DNA from: Streptomyces caeruleatus
GTDB lineage: Bacteria > Actinomycetota > Actinomycetes > Streptomycetales > Streptomycetaceae
Reading direction: 5' to 3'
Assembly (NCBI RefSeq): GCF_001514235.1
Contig: NZ_KQ948934.1
Coordinates: 1-64,000, forward strand
DNA: 64,000 nucleotides
This document shows positions 44,865-53,986 of this stretch, piece after piece; the first letter of the stretch is position 1; each line of letters opens with the position of its first letter. The position numbers were made by a program, and so were the translations under genes. Below the pieces are notes generated by a model. It did not search any database and had not been told where the DNA came from. It saw only the letters and a program-made list of their open reading frames with translations.

Positions 44865-46283
44865 TCAGCCGGCGGTCGTGTCCGGCCCGATACGGCTGCG
44901 TACGGCCGTCTGCACCTCGGCCTCCTCGGCCGGGTCGGCGGCCAGTCGGCGCAGTCGCTCGACAACGCGCGTGTCACCGGTCTCGGCGTGCCGGGCGGCG
45001 ATCTCGCGGGTGCTCTCCTCGCAGTCCCAGAGGCACTCGACGGCGAAGCCGGCCGGGAAGGAGGGGTCGGTGGCGGCCAGGGCACGCGCGGTGCGGCCGC
45101 GTAGATGGGAGGAGGCCGTCTCGCGGTAGATATGGCGCAGGACGGGGGCGGCGCAGACGATGCCGAGCCGTCCGGTGCCGTCGACCAGGGTCCACAGGGT
45201 CGGGGCGTCGGGGCCTTCTCCCCGTACGGCCTCCCGTAGCGCCGCGAGGACCAGGTCCTTGTCCTCGACTCCGCCCCGGCAGGCGAGCACGCGTCCGGCG
45301 GCGGCGCCCAGCTCGTCGGGCCGTCGGGCCCAGCCACGCGCGCGGTCGACGGCGGCGACGCTGCGCATCCGTTCGAAGGCGTCGACGGCGGCTTCCACGA
45401 CCGCCGACGAGCCGGTGACCACGGCCGCCTCGATCAGGTCGAGGGCCTCGGGGTCATTGCTGTCGGCAAGGTAACGCAAGGCGGTGCAGCGGGCTCCGTC
45501 GGTGCCGTCCTTGGCGGCGGCGACGATGTCCGGCCGGTCCTCGGGGCCCGCGACGGCCATGAGGCACCGCGCGGCGGGCACATGGAGGGCCGCTCCGCGC
45601 TCGATGCCCTGCTGGGCCCACTCGAAGACCGCCTGCACGCTCCACCCCGGACGGGGCCCGGTAGGTCGCATCTGCCGTTGCCAGCGGTCGAAGCAGCCGG
45701 TCTCGTGCGCGGCACGCACACGCGTGGCGATCGATTCGCGCGGATCCTCCGCCCACAGCCGCCACGGCCGTGGCTCAAAAGCATCGCGTACGGCGGTGGC
45801 CAGCTCGGCCTCGCCCTCGGGATCGGCCGGGAAACGCGCGAGGACGGGCGCGGCGAGGGCACGCAGCCCCGCGTCGTCGTCCCTGAGCGCCAGCTCGTCC
45901 AGCGCCCAGGCCCAGTTGGAGCCCGTGGCGGCGTACCTGCGCAGCAGTTGGAGCGCGTCCCGCCTGCCGTAGGAGGCGAGATGGCCGAGGACGGCCAGGG
46001 CCAGGCCCGTGCGTGACTCCTCGGTGTCGAGGGCGTCCTCGACGTCGAAGAGGTGCGCCTCGATCTCGTCCAGCTCGCCGTTCAGGTCGAGGTAGAGACG
46101 GGCGTAGTACAGGGAGCGGTTCTCCACCTGCCAGTCGTGGCGGGGGTCCCGCAGCACACAGTGGTTCAGGGCCGCGAGCGCCTCGGCGCGCGGGGCGGTG
46201 AGCGCGTGCAGTGTGCCGTCGCCGCGACCCCGCTGGAGCAGGCCGAGCAGCGTACCGCTGGGCGCTATGACCGGTTCGAACAT
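44865..46283 (-). CDS. HEAT-repeat-like hypothetical protein
   Basis: A 472-residue all-helical protein with repeated helix pairs ending in short Ala-rich stretches, e.g. ALNHCVLRDPRHDWQVENRS, AARCLMAVAGPEDRPDIVAA and ALRYLADSNDPEALDLIE, as in HEAT/PBS-lyase-like repeats. No enzyme motif or membrane segment is evident; it probably serves as a scaffold. The ATG at 46283 has GAGG 8 bases upstream; GTG 46298 is an alternative. Function unknown. Confidence 0.75.
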   Translation of the reverse strand: MFEPVIAPSGTLLGLLQRGRGDGTLHALTAPRAEALAALNHCVLRDPRHDWQVENRSLYYARLYLDLNGELDEIEAHLFDVEDALDTEESRTGLALAVLGHLASYGRRDALQLLRRYAATGSNWAWALDELALRDDDAGLRALAAPVLARFPADPEGEAELATAVRDAFEPRPWRLWAEDPRESIATRVRAAHETGCFDRWQRQMRPTGPRPGWSVQAVFEWAQQGIERGAALHVPAARCLMAVAGPEDRPDIVAAAKDGTDGARCTALRYLADSNDPEALDLIEAAVVTGSSAVVEAAVDAFERMRSVAAVDRARGWARRPDELGAAAGRVLACRGGVEDKDLVLAALREAVRGEGPDAPTLWTLVDGTGRLGIVCAAPVLRHIYRETASSHLRGRTARALAATDPSFPAGFAVECLWDCEESTREIAARHAETGDTRVVERLRRLAADPAEEAEVQTAVRSRIGPDTTAG

Positions 46284-46575
46284 GGGAAACAGCCTCACAT
46301 CAAGCGTCGACGCAACCGGGGATCTTGCTTCACCTGGCCGCGTGACAACACGTCGGGGCGCCCGCCGTTTCCTGCTTGCTGTAGACCATTTTCCTCTGCC
46401 TCTCGTCAGTGGCCCTCGCGGACCGCATCACGGCCCGCGCGGTGCGGCAACACCTGCCCAGCCATCGCGTCCGTGAATCACGACGTCATGATGACTCGGC
46501 ACTTCCGTCTGCCGCGACCGAAATTTCGGCGGCCCTGTACCGCCTCCCCCGTTTTCCGTGTTTTAGCTGGTCAGA

Positions 46576-46977
46576 TCATTCGGATCGGTGTGCGCCGAAC
46601 AGTTCGAGCAGTTCGGTCTTGCCGAACATGCGGGCCGTGTCGACGGCCGACGGGGTGCCCGCGGCCGGGTCGGCACCGGCCTCCAGAAGGACCTTGATCA
46701 CTTCCGCCTCCCCCTTGAAGACGGCACCGGCGAGTGGCGTCTGCCCCCGGTCGTTGACCCGGTCGCCCTCGGCACCCCGGGCGAGCAGGGCGCGGACCGC
46801 GTCGGCGTGGCCGTGATAGGCGGCGAGCATCACGAGGGAGTCGCCGCGGTCGTTGGTGAGGTTGGCCGGAACGCCCGCGTCGACGTACGCCACGAGTGCC
46901 TCGGTCTGACCCTGCCGGGCCAGATCGAAGATCTTGGTCGCCAGCTCCACGACCTCTGGGTCGGGGGCATCAGTCAT
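46576..46977 (-). CDS. Ankyrin repeat protein
   Basis: A 133-residue soluble protein of about three ankyrin repeats: ALVAYVDAGVPANLTNDRGD, AVRALLARGAEGDRVNDRGQ and VIKVLLEAGADPAAGTPSAV, each with the TPL/SLVMLAA-type turn. It likely mediates protein binding; partner unknown. A separate transcription unit. Confidence 0.88.
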   Translation of the reverse strand: MTDAPDPEVVELATKIFDLARQGQTEALVAYVDAGVPANLTNDRGDSLVMLAAYHGHADAVRALLARGAEGDRVNDRGQTPLAGAVFKGEAEVIKVLLEAGADPAAGTPSAVDTARMFGKTELLELFGAHRSE

Positions 46978-47314
46978 CGGCCGGACCGCCTCTCACTACG
47001 TACACGGGGACTGCGGGAACTGCGGGAACTACGGGAACTGCGGGGGAGCACGGGTACGACCGGCGAGCGGTGTCGGCCGTACGAGTGATTCGCCAGGGTA
47101 CTGGCTCGCGCGGCACATGACCCGATGCGTCCGAGGCAAAGATCATCGCAGACACCGCCGGACGCAACACCCAAGCTCATCCGGGCAAGGACACTCCGCC
47201 AGAAGTAGGAAATCTGCCGAATTTCACCCAGTTGCACCTTTTATCGTATGGATACATCCTGTGATCCTGGAAGTACTCATGGTGACTGTCCCCACCCGAA
47301 CCAGGAGCACTCAC
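46978..47314. other. Intergenic region with short tandem repeat
   Basis: 337 bases between the divergent ankyrin and small membrane protein genes. It contains the 9-base tandem repeat described separately; no coding frame is convincing. An in-frame ATG at 47279 could extend the small protein by 12 codons. Confidence 0.45.
47005..47040 (+). repeat. 9-bp tandem repeat, four copies
   Basis: Units CGGGGACTG, CGGGAACTG, CGGGAACTA, CGGGAACTG in a row, 28-63 bases upstream of the ankyrin gene start on its promoter side. Slippage-prone; possible effect on spacing of promoter elements. Confidence 0.8.
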
Positions 47315-47509
47315 ATGATCCTCTCCATCTCAGGCGTCGTACTGCTCGGCATCATCGTCTTCATCTTCTTCCGCAAGTGCGGGCTGAAGGCGTCCCACGC
47401 CCTGATCTGCGCGCTGTTCGGCTTCTATCTGGCCAGCACGGCCATCGCCCCGAGCATCAAGGCCGGCGGCGAGAGCCTGGCGAGCCTCCTGGGCGGCATC
47501 CAGTTCTGA
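47315..47509 (+). CDS. Small two-helix membrane protein
   Basis: A 64-residue protein with two hydrophobic helices, ILSISGVVLLGIIVFIFF and ICALFGFYLASTAIAPSI, and a short polar end. The ATG at 47315 follows CAGGAG. It lies 40 bases upstream of the FtsK/TraB-like gene in the same direction, a pairing reminiscent of small Spd-type partners of TraB. Function unknown. Confidence 0.78.
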   Translation: MILSISGVVLLGIIVFIFFRKCGLKASHALICALFGFYLASTAIAPSIKAGGESLASLLGGIQF

Positions 47510-47549
47510 CGCCGCCCGTCCAGCCCGTACGCACCTCCAGGAGACAGCA

Positions 47550-49202
47550 GTGGCCCGCCGCCCCCTCCCCCGCATCCTGAGCACAGGCAGCGCGCAGATC
47601 GCCCGAAGCCGGGAGCTGGCCCGGGCGCAGCTCACCCGAAGCCGGGAACTGGCCCGGACGGCGAGCGACAGCGCCTCTGACGTCCTCCATCCGCTGATCA
47701 CGATCACCCGCGGTCTGCGCCGGCTGGCCTCGGCCGGGCGGCGCAGGTGGGCCGACACCCCCAAGGACAAGCGCGGACCGCTGCTGTTCCTGGTGGCCTC
47801 GGTGATCCTGGTCGTGGCACTGGTGCCGTACGGACCGCTGCTCGCCGTCATCACCCTGATGGCGGCGGCAGCCTGGCAGGGCAGGGACCGCGAACCGACC
47901 GCGCCCGAGGGGCCCGACGAGTCCCAGACGGAGCGGCTGAGATCGCTGTACGAGGCGCTGGTCCCGTACTTCTCCGCCGCCGACGACCCCGCGCCGCTGT
48001 ACACCCACGGCGGCGAGTGGGAGAAGGCCTTCCCCGAGTACGAGTTCGACGGCACGAGCCGGATCAGCAGCCTGCTGGTCCGCTACCCCGCCTACTTCAC
48101 CGACGGCGAGGCACCGGCCCGCGCGCGGATCGAGCACCTGCTGACCGCCAAGTCCGGCCGCGGCCGGGAGTACCACTTCACCTGGGACGAGATGGGCAAC
48201 GAGCTCACCGTCACCGCCCTCGCTCCGCTGCCGACCGACATCGCCGCCCAGCGCTTCGTCACGACGCCCGGCGAGACCGTCCTCGGCTTCACCGACCCCA
48301 CCTTGGTCCAGCGCACGCTTCCGCTCACCCACGGCGCTCAGCAGCGCGACGTACGGCCGGTCGTCTGGCGCACCGGCATCCGCTCCACCGAGCCCCATCT
48401 GCTGGCCCTGGGCCAGCCCGGCAGCGGCACCTCGACCCTGCTGCGCTCCATCGCCCTGCAGGCCCTTCAGTACGGCGACGTCGTCATCGTCGAGGGCGGC
48501 GGCACCGGCGAGTACGCGTGCCTGACCGGCCGGGACGGCGTCCTGGCGGTCGAGTGCGGGCTGGCCGGGGCGCTGGCGAGCGTGGAGTGGGCGGCGACGG
48601 AGACGGAGCGGCGCCTGATCGCCGTGAACCGGGCCCGCCAGGCGGGCAACCCGCCGCCGGAGGACACCAAGCGCCCGCTCTGGATCCTCCTCGACCGCCC
48701 GACCGCGTTCTCCCACCTCGCCGCGGCGGACAACCGCAAGGACCCCCAGGCCCTGCTCCAGGTCCCGCTCCGGCACGGCCGCTCGGCCAATGTCACGGTG
48801 GTCGTGGCCGAACAGTGGGACAGCCTGGACGCGCTGCACGACGCCGTGCGACAGCACACACGCGCGCGTGTCGTGCTTGGCCCCGCCACGGCCGAGCAAC
48901 TGCGGACGGCCCTGGGCGCTCCCCCGCACACCACCCCGGTCGCCGACGTCCCGCCCGGCCGCGGTTACGCCCGGCTGGGTACCGGCCCGGTCCACCGCCT
49001 CCAGGTCCCGGCCACCCCGGACCCGTACGACGACGCGACCAGCGACGCCCACCGGCAGGCCGTACTGGAACTGCTGCCGGAGCGGACGACTCCGGTGGAG
49101 GCGGAGACACTGGGCGGGCTGGAGAAGGCGGACCAGGAGCCGGAGCCGGTGCCCGCGGAGGCCGTGGTGGCCGAGGCGGCCGTGGCGGCGGAGCCCGCGT
49201 GA
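47550..49202 (+). CDS. FtsK/TraB-like membrane protein with degenerate P-loop
   Basis: A 550-residue protein: a basic N-terminus with the repeated RSRELAR unit, two TM helices at about 80-115 (GPLLFLVASVILVVALVPYG, LLAVITLMAAAAW), a middle domain, then an FtsK/EccC-like ATPase fold from about 280. The P-loop reads GQPGSGTST (288-296), with Thr294 where Lys is required, so ATP hydrolysis is doubtful. The Walker B-like PLWILLDRP is present. The C-terminus is acidic and low in complexity. Probably works with the small membrane protein upstream. Confidence 0.78.
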   Translation: MARRPLPRILSTGSAQIARSRELARAQLTRSRELARTASDSASDVLHPLITITRGLRRLASAGRRRWADTPKDKRGPLLFLVASVILVVALVPYGPLLAVITLMAAAAWQGRDREPTAPEGPDESQTERLRSLYEALVPYFSAADDPAPLYTHGGEWEKAFPEYEFDGTSRISSLLVRYPAYFTDGEAPARARIEHLLTAKSGRGREYHFTWDEMGNELTVTALAPLPTDIAAQRFVTTPGETVLGFTDPTLVQRTLPLTHGAQQRDVRPVVWRTGIRSTEPHLLALGQPGSGTSTLLRSIALQALQYGDVVIVEGGGTGEYACLTGRDGVLAVECGLAGALASVEWAATETERRLIAVNRARQAGNPPPEDTKRPLWILLDRPTAFSHLAAADNRKDPQALLQVPLRHGRSANVTVVVAEQWDSLDALHDAVRQHTRARVVLGPATAEQLRTALGAPPHTTPVADVPPGRGYARLGTGPVHRLQVPATPDPYDDATSDAHRQAVLELLPERTTPVEAETLGGLEKADQEPEPVPAEAVVAEAAVAAEPA

Positions 49203-49283
49203 GCCGGGCGGCATGCCGGACGGCGTGAGCCACCGGTCCGCCCCGGGCGCCCACCCCGGCACCCGGCCCTCACACCGGCCGCG

Positions 49284-50783
49284 TCACGCGACGAACGGCC
49301 GGACCGACTCCCCCGCCCCGGTCGCCCCGCTCTCCACCAGTCGCGCGGCGGCCCCCAGCCGCACAGCGGCCTCCTCCGCCACCGCGCCACCCACGGTGAA
49401 CGGCAGCCGCACATACCCCTCGAAGGCCCCGTCCACCCCGAACCGGGGCCCGGACGGCACCCGTACGCCCACCCGCTCCCCGACCTCGGCGAGCCGCGAG
49501 CCCGACAGGCCGCCGGTCCGGACCCACAGCGTGAGCCCGCCCCGCGGCACCTCGAACTCCCACCCGGGCAGCTCCCGCCGCACCGCCGCGACAAGCGCGT
49601 CCCGGTTCTCCCGGGCCTGCCCACGCCGCAGCTCCACCGCCTGCTCCCAACCCCCGGTACCGAACAGCCAGTTCACGGCCAGCTGCTCCAGCACCGGCGT
49701 GCCGAGGTCGGCGTAGGCGCGCGCGGCCACGAGGCTGCGGATCACGTCCGGAGCCGCTCGCACCCAGCCGATCCGCATCCCCGCCCAGAAGGCCTTGCTG
49801 GCCGAGCCGACGGTGATCACGGTCGATCCGGCGGGGTCGAAGGCGCACACCGCGCGCGGCATCTCCACGTCCGGGTCGAGCCACAGCTCGCTCATCGTCT
49901 CGTCGGCGATGAGCACCGTCCCCGCCGACCGCGCCGCGTCCACCAGCCGCCGCCGCTGGTCCTCGTCGGCCAGCGCACCGGTCGGGTTGTGGAAGTCGGC
50001 GACGACATAGGCGAGCCGGGGCGCGGCCTCCCGCAGCACCTGCCGCCAGCGGTCCACGTCCCAGCCGGCCAGCCCCTCGGCCATGGCGACGGGCACGAGC
50101 CGGGCACCCGCCTCCCGCATCAGCTGGAGGATGTTGGCGTACGACGGCGACTCGACCGCGATCCGCTCGCCGCGCCCCGCGAACAGATGGCAGATCGCGT
50201 CCATGGCGCCCATCGCGCCGGTCGTCACCATGATCTGCTCGGGCATGGTCGGGATCCCGCGCGCCGAGTACCGGTCGGCGATCATCGCGCGCAGCGCGGG
50301 CAGCCCGGCCGGATAGTCGCCGTGCGTGTGGGCGTACGGGGGCAGTTCCTCCAGGGCGCCCTGGACGGCACGGGTCAGCCAGGGCTCGGGCGCGGGCAGC
50401 GCCGCGGTGCCCAGGTCGATCATCGACCCCAGTGCCTCGGGCGGCAGCGGCTCCAGACCGCGGGCGGGCAGCGGGTTCCCGGCCGGTACGGCCGTCCAGC
50501 TCCCGGCCCCGCGCCGCGACTCCAGGAACCCCTCGGTGCGCAGCGCCTCGTACGCGGCGGCCACGGTCGTACGGCTCACCGACAGGGCGAGGGCCAGTTC
50601 CCGCTCGGCGGGCAGCCGCGCGGCGACCGGGACGCGGCCCTCCAGGACGAGCAGCCGGATGCCGTCGGCGAGGGAACGGTACGCGGGCGGGCGCTTGGTT
50701 CCGGGGCCGGCGGGGCGGTCCTGCTGCGAGGTGAGCAGCCGGGCGAGCTGCGCGGCCCCCACCGCGGAAGTCCACTGCGCCAT
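49284..50783 (-). CDS. MocR-type regulator (GntR HTH plus aminotransferase fold)
   Basis: A 499-residue MocR/PdxR-like protein: GntR winged helix (LPAERELALALSVSRTTVAA, about 55-110), then a PLP-dependent aminotransferase fold I domain with the lysine in SASKAFWAGMRIGW (about 325-338) and NPTGALADEDQ. Such regulators sense PLP or an amino compound. The ATG at 50783 is chosen by domain start. It is divergent from a YczE membrane protein, a known MocR partner arrangement; three AGTCCAC repeats lie around the two starts. Confidence 0.88.
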   Translation of the reverse strand: MAQWTSAVGAAQLARLLTSQQDRPAGPGTKRPPAYRSLADGIRLLVLEGRVPVAARLPAERELALALSVSRTTVAAAYEALRTEGFLESRRGAGSWTAVPAGNPLPARGLEPLPPEALGSMIDLGTAALPAPEPWLTRAVQGALEELPPYAHTHGDYPAGLPALRAMIADRYSARGIPTMPEQIMVTTGAMGAMDAICHLFAGRGERIAVESPSYANILQLMREAGARLVPVAMAEGLAGWDVDRWRQVLREAAPRLAYVVADFHNPTGALADEDQRRRLVDAARSAGTVLIADETMSELWLDPDVEMPRAVCAFDPAGSTVITVGSASKAFWAGMRIGWVRAAPDVIRSLVAARAYADLGTPVLEQLAVNWLFGTGGWEQAVELRRGQARENRDALVAAVRRELPGWEFEVPRGGLTLWVRTGGLSGSRLAEVGERVGVRVPSGPRFGVDGAFEGYVRLPFTVGGAVAEEAAVRLGAAARLVESGATGAGESVRPFVA

Positions 50784-50860
50784 GATTCCAGTCCACCTTC
50801 CCCGAATTGGCCATGGAGGGCGTCGCCTCCCAAGCCACAGGGTGTCATGCATCAGTCCAC
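50769..50860. promoter_or_regulatory. Three AGTCCAC direct repeats, probable MocR operators
   Basis: AGTCCAC occurs at 50769-50775, 50790-50796 and 50854-50860 on the plus strand. The first two start 21 bases apart (two helical turns) and overlap the MocR start; the third is 64 bases further on, before yczE. MocR regulators typically bind direct repeats in such divergent regions. Confidence 0.6.
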
Positions 50861-50882
50861 TACGACCACAGGGGGGCACACC

Positions 50883-51563
50883 TTGTCCACGCCTGGGCCT
50901 CCCACGAAGCGGCGCGTGCGAGGGCATCTCGTACGGCGGCTTTCGCAGCTCTACGTCGGGCTCGCGGTGTACGGCGCGAGCTCGGCGCTGCTCGTCGAGG
51001 CGGGCCTGGGTCTGGAGCCCTGGAACGTGCTGCACCAGGGCCTCGCCGAACGGACCGGCCTGACGATCGGCGTCGTGTCGATCATCGTCGGCGCGGCCGT
51101 GCTGCTCCTGTGGATCCCGCTGCGCCAGCTCCCCGGCCTCGGCACCGTCTCCAACGTCTTCGTGGTCGGCCTCGCCATGGACGGCACGCTCGCCCTGCTG
51201 CCCGAGGCCCACACCCTGGCCGTACGGATCCCCCTCCTCCTGGCCGGCATCGTGCTCAACGGCGTGGCCACCGGCCTCTACATCGCCGCCCGCTTCGGCC
51301 CCGGCCCCCGCGACGGCCTGATGACCGGCCTGCATCGGCGCACCGGCCGCTCGATCCGCCTGATGCGCACGGCCGTCGAGGCAGCGGTCGTCGTGACCGG
51401 CTTCGCCCTGGGCGGCACGGTCGGCGTCGGCACGGTCCTCTACGCGGTGTCCATCGGCCCGCTCGCCCAGCTCTTCCTGCGCCTGTTCGCCGTCCCCTCG
51501 GCATCGAAGGGCAGCACGGTCGTTGCCACCGGGCAACCCCGGGGAGCGATACTGCGTCCGTGA
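50883..51563 (+). CDS. yczE: YczE-type integral membrane protein
   Basis: A 226-residue membrane protein with five or so helices and the signature LYVGLAVYGASSALLVEAGLG followed by WNVLHQG. The family is widely partnered with MocR regulators; its transport or sensing role is unknown. The TTG at 50883 has AGGGGGG at ideal spacing and is preferred; the ATG at 50847 (12 codons upstream) is the alternative. Its stop overlaps the GTG of the phosphodiesterase gene. Confidence 0.85.
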   Translation: MSTPGPPTKRRVRGHLVRRLSQLYVGLAVYGASSALLVEAGLGLEPWNVLHQGLAERTGLTIGVVSIIVGAAVLLLWIPLRQLPGLGTVSNVFVVGLAMDGTLALLPEAHTLAVRIPLLLAGIVLNGVATGLYIAARFGPGPRDGLMTGLHRRTGRSIRLMRTAVEAAVVVTGFALGGTVGVGTVLYAVSIGPLAQLFLRLFAVPSASKGSTVVATGQPRGAILRP

Positions 51564-52330
51564 GCACCACGCGGATACGCCACCCCTACCTCGACCACCC
51601 CGGTCCGATCCCCTTCGCCCACCGGGGTGGCGCGGCCGACGGCCTGGAGAACACCGTGCTCCAGTTCCGGCGCGCGGTCGAGATGGGCTACCGGTACATC
51701 GAGACGGACGTCCACACCACGCGCGACGGCAAGCTCGTCGCGTTCCACGACTCCACCCTGGACCGGGTGACGGACGGCGCGGGCCGGATCGCGGACCTGC
51801 CCTGGAACGACGTACGCCGCGCGCGCGTGGGCGGCAAGGAGCCGGTGCCCCTCTTCGAGGAGCTCCTGGAGACCTTCCCCGAGGTCCGCTGGAACGTCGA
51901 TCTCAAGGCGGAGCCCGCGCTCCATCCCTTCCTCGACCTGATCGAGCGCACGAACGCCTGGGACCGCGTCTGCGTCGGCTCCTTCTCCGAGGCTCGCGTC
52001 ATCCGCGCCCAGCGCCTGGCCGGGCCGCGCCTGGCGACGTCTTACGGCACCCGGGGCGTCCTCAATCTGCGGCTGCGCTCCTGGGGCGTCCCGGCCGCGC
52101 TGCGCCGCTCGGCGGTCGCCGCCCAGGTGCCCGAGGCACAGTCCGGAATCCAGGTGGTGGACCACCGCTTCGTACGGGCCGCCCACGCGCGCGGGCTTCA
52201 GGTGCACGTGTGGACCATCAATGATCCCGAGGTGATGCACCGGCTCCTGGACCTGGGAGTCGATGGCATCATGACCGATCACATCGACACACTGCGCAAG
52301 GTCATGGAGGACCGCGGCGTCTGGGTCTGA
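51560..52330 (+). CDS. Glycerophosphodiester phosphodiesterase
   Basis: A 256-residue cytoplasmic GDPD-family enzyme that hydrolyses glycerophosphodiesters to sn-glycerol 3-phosphate and an alcohol. HRGGAADGLENTVLQF, ETDVHTTRDGKLVAFHD and VWTINDPEVMHRLLDLGVDG are the metal and catalytic signatures. No signal peptide. The GTG at 51560 overlaps the yczE stop (GTGA), so it is translationally coupled to yczE. Confidence 0.93.
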   Translation: MSTTRIRHPYLDHPGPIPFAHRGGAADGLENTVLQFRRAVEMGYRYIETDVHTTRDGKLVAFHDSTLDRVTDGAGRIADLPWNDVRRARVGGKEPVPLFEELLETFPEVRWNVDLKAEPALHPFLDLIERTNAWDRVCVGSFSEARVIRAQRLAGPRLATSYGTRGVLNLRLRSWGVPAALRRSAVAAQVPEAQSGIQVVDHRFVRAAHARGLQVHVWTINDPEVMHRLLDLGVDGIMTDHIDTLRKVMEDRGVWV

Positions 52331-52385
52331 CCCCTGCCCCCGTCCCCAGCCGCGCGCGGGATCATCACGGGGAAGCGAGGGCGCG

Positions 52386-53795
52386 GTGGGCACCGGAACC
52401 GTGCGGACAGAGCCGGCCGACGAGGCCGCCGGACGCCGGCGCGAACAGCGCGGCTGGTACTTCTACGACTGGGCGTGCTCGGTCTACTCGACGAGCGTGC
52501 TCACCGTGTTCCTGGGCCCGTATCTGACGTCGGTCGCCGAGGCGGCGGCGGACGCGGACGGGTTCGTCCACCCCTTGGGCATCCCGGTGCGCGCGGGGTC
52601 GTTCTTCGCGTACTCGGTGTCCCTGTCGGTGATCGTGGCCGTCCTCGTGATGCCCCTGGTGGGCGCGGCGGCGGACCATACCGGCCGCAAGAGGCCGCTC
52701 CTCGGGGCCGCCGCCTACACGGGAGCCACGGCCACCACAGCCATGTTCTTCCTGGGCGGCGACCGCTATCTGCTCGGCGGCCTCCTGCTGATCGTCGCGA
52801 ACGCGGCCCAGTCGGTCGCGATGATGCTCTACAACTCCTACCTCCCGCAGATCGCCCCGCCCGAGGAACGCGACGCGGTCTCCTCCCGGGGCTGGGCCTT
52901 CGGCTACGCCTCGGGCTCGCTGATGCTGGTCGTGAACCTGGTCCTGTATCTGGCGCACGACTCTTTCGGCGTCTCCGAGAGCACGGCGGTCCGCATCTGT
53001 CTCGCGTCGGCGGGCCTGTGGTGGGGCGGCTTCGCGCTCATACCGCTGCGACGGCTGCGCGACCGCCGCGCCCGGAGCGAGGACGGCGAAGAGGCACCGT
53101 CCGGGAAGAACGGGAAGAGCGGGAAGAGCGGGAGGAACGGGAAAAAGCAGACGGCCATGGGCTTCCGGCAGCTCGCGGCAACCGTCCGCGACATGCGCCG
53201 TCACCCCCTGACGCTCGCCTTCCTCCTCGCCTACCTGATCTACAACGACGGCATCCAGACGGTCATCTCCCAGGCGTCGATCTACGGCTCCGAGGAACTC
53301 GGCCTCGGCCAGTCGACGCTCATCGGCGCCGTCCTGCTGGTCCAAGTGCTGGCGGTGGTGGGGGCGCTGACGATGGGGCGGCTGGCCCGGACGTACGGCG
53401 CGAAGCGGACGATTCTCGGCTCGCTGGTCGCGTGGACGGTGACGCTGGCGGCCGGGTACTTCCTGCCGGCCGGGGCGCCGGTGTGGTTCTTCGTGCTGGC
53501 CGCCGGCATCGGGCTGGTCCTCGGCGGCAGCCAGGCCCTGTCCCGGTCCCTGTTCTCCCATCTCGTCCCGCCGGGGAAGGAGGCCGAATACTTCTCGGCG
53601 TACGAGATGAGCGACCGCGGCATGAGCTGGCTGGGGCCACTGCTGTTCGGTCTCACCTACCAGCTGACCGGAAGTTATCGAGACGCGATCATCTCGCTCG
53701 TGGCCTTCTTCGTCCTCGGATTCGCCCTGCTCGCAAGGGTTCCGGTACGCCGGGCGATCAGGGACGCGGGCAATCCGGTGCCGCACACGATTTAG
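52386..53795 (+). CDS. MFS transporter, UMF1/Atg22 type
   Basis: A 469-residue MFS protein of the UMF1-like group. The N-terminal motif GWYFYDWACSVYSTSVLTVF is diagnostic; DHTGRKRPLLG is the loop 2-3 motif. The central cytoplasmic loop carries KNGKSGKSGRNGKKQ, encoded by a 9-base-unit repeat around 53100-53150. Substrate unknown. The GTG start at 52386 follows GAGGGCG. Confidence 0.85.
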   Translation: MGTGTVRTEPADEAAGRRREQRGWYFYDWACSVYSTSVLTVFLGPYLTSVAEAAADADGFVHPLGIPVRAGSFFAYSVSLSVIVAVLVMPLVGAAADHTGRKRPLLGAAAYTGATATTAMFFLGGDRYLLGGLLLIVANAAQSVAMMLYNSYLPQIAPPEERDAVSSRGWAFGYASGSLMLVVNLVLYLAHDSFGVSESTAVRICLASAGLWWGGFALIPLRRLRDRRARSEDGEEAPSGKNGKSGKSGRNGKKQTAMGFRQLAATVRDMRRHPLTLAFLLAYLIYNDGIQTVISQASIYGSEELGLGQSTLIGAVLLVQVLAVVGALTMGRLARTYGAKRTILGSLVAWTVTLAAGYFLPAGAPVWFFVLAAGIGLVLGGSQALSRSLFSHLVPPGKEAEYFSAYEMSDRGMSWLGPLLFGLTYQLTGSYRDAIISLVAFFVLGFALLARVPVRRAIRDAGNPVPHTI

Positions 53796-53881
53796 CGTTC
53801 CGAGTGAAAGGGCGGTAGTGTACGCGTTTGGCCTGCCAGGCGTACCGTTACTGCGCGTCAAAGATGCCGAAATGCTGGGTT

Positions 53882-53899
53882 ACATCTGCTAGCAGATGT
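53882..53899. promoter_or_regulatory. 18-bp perfect palindrome between MFS gene and rbpA
   Basis: ACATCTGCTAGCAGATGT is a perfect palindrome, extendable to 24 bases with one mismatch. It lies 87 bases after the MFS stop and 88 bases before the sigma-R -35 element. With no loop and no T-run it looks like an operator rather than a terminator. Confidence 0.55.
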
Positions 53900-53986
53900 G
53901 ACAAACCGGGCGCCGGTGGGTACGACATTGGTCAGCAAGGCTGCGGCTACGACGGCGACGCATCACCCGGAACGGGACACCGATCG

